A stretch of 64,000 nucleotides of DNA, taken from the NCBI RefSeq assembly GCF_003003125.1, contig NZ_PVTZ01000002.1, positions 124,001 to 188,000 on the forward strand, given 5' to 3'. Under the pieces are notes generated by a model, which saw only the letters and a program-made list of their open reading frames with translations, was not told the DNA's origin and searched no databases. The DNA comes from Laceyella sediminis (GTDB taxonomy: Bacteria > Bacillota > Bacilli > Thermoactinomycetales > Thermoactinomycetaceae). This document shows, one piece after another, positions 62,154 through 64,000 of this stretch (its first letter is position 1; each line of letters begins with the position of its first letter). A program made the position numbers and the translations under genes.

Positions 62154-62843
62154 TTATTGTTTCGTTTGCGGCAAATATTGGGCCGGATTGACTGCCTGTT
62201 GGTCGCGTCCGCGAACCTCAAAGTGCAAGTGAACGCCAGCTTCTTTTTCAAACAAGTTGCGTCCGGCCTTGCCGATCACTTGGCCCTTTTTCACCATTTG
62301 CCCTTGTTTGACCCGAATGTCGTCCAAACTTTGATAAACAGTGGAAATGCCGCTTTCATGTTTAATTTCTATTTGATGGCCCAACACGGGATGTTCTTCG
62401 ACGCGGATGACTTTTCCTTCCAGCGCCGCTACTACTTCAAAGCTTTTTCCATCTTTGCGAGCAAAGTCGATTCCAGCATGGGGCCAGAAAGCATTGGCGT
62501 AATCTACCAAAGCCGCTTCCCGGTCTTTTTTGGATTTGGCTTCATCATAAAAATCCATGGTTTTGACAGCGCCTGAATTTTTGGCCGTGGGCAACACCAT
62601 ATCATCATCGGTCGGGTTGGCCGGCATTTTTTCTTTAGGCAAGGAGGCGGGGATCGGCTTGTTCGTCTCCGTCACGCGGCTCCCATGTTCTTGGTACAAC
62701 CAAGCAATGGTTAGAATCAGTGCTGCCGTCACTAGATAAATCGCTGGGAAAAACCACTTCTTCGCAAAAAGTTTTTTCCACTTCAACCGTTTTTGGACTT
62801 GTTCAAGAGATGTCACTGTTTTATTTGGTTCCTCAGGTCTCAT
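62154..62843 (-). CDS. spoIIQ: SpoIIQ-like forespore M23 endopeptidase-fold protein
   Basis: 229 residues: cytoplasmic N-terminus, one membrane helix (about 31-50), linker and a C-terminal LytM/M23 domain. The metal ligands are all present: His122 and Asp126 in FWPHAGIDF, His205 and His207 in GVHLHFEVR. In B. subtilis SpoIIQ the first His is a Ser, so this copy looks like the clostridial, potentially active type. It lies next to spoIIID and has a good sigma-F promoter, both supporting SpoIIQ rather than a general M23 hydrolase. ATG after GAGGTGAT. Confidence 0.88.
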   Translation of the reverse strand: MRPEEPNKTVTSLEQVQKRLKWKKLFAKKWFFPAIYLVTAALILTIAWLYQEHGSRVTETNKPIPASLPKEKMPANPTDDDMVLPTAKNSGAVKTMDFYDEAKSKKDREAALVDYANAFWPHAGIDFARKDGKSFEVVAALEGKVIRVEEHPVLGHQIEIKHESGISTVYQSLDDIRVKQGQMVKKGQVIGKAGRNLFEKEAGVHLHFEVRGRDQQAVNPAQYLPQTKQ

Positions 62844-62863
62844 GCTTGTATCACCTCAGGTAC

Positions 62864-62893
62864 CATTCTCGACGGTTTATTTCCTTTTTATAC
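62864..62893 (-). promoter_or_regulatory. Sigma-F promoter of spoIIQ
   Basis: GTATA (62889-62893), 15-bp spacer, GTCGAGAATG (62864-62873), matching sigma-F consensus GywTA-N15-GgnnAnAnTw at nearly every position. Confidence 0.8.
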
Positions 62894-62997
62894 CCAAGTT
62901 GGTAAATGTTTCGTCAATTCATGGACGTCGGACGCGCATGCGATTCATCTTCGCGCACCGGACCCGCTTTTAGACGAAAGAAGAAAGGAATGGTATC

Positions 62998-64000
62998 ATG
63001 AAACCTTTCATGCCAGATCTCGTATACTTTGAACCCGACGCGCTCAAATACCCGTTGGGACAGGAATTGCATGAGAAGTTCAGCGCACTCGGCACCCCTG
63101 TCAAAATCACCCCGTCCCACAATCGCATCACCGACCTTCCCGGATCAACCGAGTTGGAAAAATACCGCATCGCCAAACGCACCTTGGTTGTTGGTATCCG
63201 CAAAACGCTGAAGTTTGAACCCTCCAAGCCGTCTGCGGAGTACGCAATCCCCCTGGCTACCGGATGCATGGGCCATTGCCATTATTGTTATCTGCAAACC
63301 ACCCTTGGCAATCGCCCATATATCCGGGTCTACGTCAATTTGGACGAGATTTTCGCCCAGGCGCAAAAATACATCGACGAACGGGCACCGGAGATCACCC
63401 GCTTTGAAGCGGCCTGCACCTCTGATCCGGTGGGGATTGAGCATTTGACCGGATCACTGAAAAAAGCCATTGAATTTATGGCTACCCAACCTTTGGGCCG
63501 ACTGCGCTTCGTTACCAAATTCGCTCACGTCGACTCCCTGTTAGATGCGGATCACCGCGGCCATACCCGGTTTCGCTTCAGCGTAAATGCCGATTATGTG
63601 ATCAACCAAATGGAACCGGCCACCTCGCCGCTTTCCGACCGCATCGAAGCGGCTAAGAAAGTAGCTGCAGCCGGTTATCCACTCGGTTTTATTATCGCAC
63701 CGATCATGATCTTCGACGGTTGGGAGGAACAATATGCCTCCCTGATCCGCCGGTTGGCAGAAGCCCTGCCTCCTGACCTGCCGGACTTAACTTTTGAATT
63801 GATTACCCACCGCTACACCGCGACCGCCAAACGCATCATCGAAGAGCGATATCCCAAAACAAAGCTGGCGATGAACGAGGAAGAACGCAAAAAGAAATGG
63901 GGACGATACGGACGAGTGAAATATGTGTATCCCGATGAACCCATGCGCGAAATAAAAGAAAAAATCCCTGCCTGGTTGAAAGCTTCTTTTCCAAACGCCG
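62998..64000 (+). CDS. splB: Spore photoproduct lyase (3' end cut by window)
   Basis: Radical-SAM enzyme that reverses the spore-specific thymine dimer during germination. 334 codons visible: Cys90, Cys94 and Cys97 in TGCMGHCHYCYL bind the 4Fe-4S cluster (CxxxCxxC spacing, identical numbering to Bacillus SplB). Cys140 in EAACTSDPVGIEH is the expected hydrogen-donor cysteine. ATG after AAAGGAATGG. The frame is open at 64000 and lacks only a few residues of the usual length. No splA gene precedes it. Confidence 0.95.
   Translation, partial: MKPFMPDLVYFEPDALKYPLGQELHEKFSALGTPVKITPSHNRITDLPGSTELEKYRIAKRTLVVGIRKTLKFEPSKPSAEYAIPLATGCMGHCHYCYLQTTLGNRPYIRVYVNLDEIFAQAQKYIDERAPEITRFEAACTSDPVGIEHLTGSLKKAIEFMATQPLGRLRFVTKFAHVDSLLDADHRGHTRFRFSVNADYVINQMEPATSPLSDRIEAAKKVAAAGYPLGFIIAPIMIFDGWEEQYASLIRRLAEALPPDLPDLTFELITHRYTATAKRIIEERYPKTKLAMNEEERKKKWGRYGRVKYVYPDEPMREIKEKIPAWLKASFPNA

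Overview
The window looks like a chromosomal segment of an endospore-forming, low-GC-lineage Gram-positive bacterium with moderately high GC. The evidence is SpoIIID, SpoIIQ and spore photoproduct lyase; strong AGGAGG-type ribosome binding sites; frequent GTG/TTG starts; and gene neighbours typical of Bacillales (comFA-comFC, hpf-secA-prfB, fabZ/spoIIID). A Thermoactinomycetaceae-like member of the Bacillales is my best guess, but that is inference. No rRNA, tRNA or CRISPR array was seen.

Layout. 1-5.8 kb is the edge of a prophage or phage remnant: portal (cut by the window start), large and small terminase, an ArpU-like late regulator, a winged-helix protein, small ORFs and two Xre-type repressors with operator-like dyads. 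6-9 kb holds a small membrane protein and an isolated pilMNO set. 9.2-14.6 kb is the arginine operon argC-J-B-D-F (read leftward) behind a promoter overlapping an AhrC/ArgR-like box. 14.7-18.2 kb carries a lipoprotein cytochrome c, a membrane-anchored charged protein, a MITE-like repeat, enoyl-CoA hydratase and prfB with its programmed frameshift. 18.3-24.6 kb holds secA, a glycosyltransferase, a UDP-GlcNAc 2-epimerase and hpf. 24.8-31 kb holds a cold-shock protein, a polar amino-acid ABC transporter (probably arginine) whose operon contains a cluster of four perfect DnaA boxes, hup, comFC and comFA. 31-36.8 kb holds a small GT2-like protein, an orphan DegU-like regulator, a Tat-exported phosphoesterase, metK with an unusual leader, and a subtilase.

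37-57.6 kb is a cell-surface polysaccharide region. It has four LytR-CpsA-Psr (LCP) ligases, a phosphoglycosyl transferase, a UDP-sugar epimerase, glycosyltransferases, Wzy and Wzx, and a WbpA/B/E/D-like set. Together with the 2-epimerase at 22.7 kb, that set would make UDP-2,3-diacetamido-2,3-dideoxy-mannuronic acid. The working model is an acidic secondary wall polymer that is made from this sugar, flipped by Wzx, polymerised by Wzy and attached to peptidoglycan by the LCP proteins. Two of the loci share a composite upstream element (TGTTACAG-N23-CTGTAACAT, then GGGTATCCC), and a third has a related one. metNIQ with a SAM-I riboswitch and the protein YigZ interrupt the region.

57.7-64 kb holds a second member of a tiny membrane-protein pair, fabZ, a malic enzyme with an ACT domain, a CDP-alcohol phosphatidyltransferase, an EpuA-domain protein, spoIIID, spoIIQ (with a good sigma-F promoter) and splB, which runs off the end.
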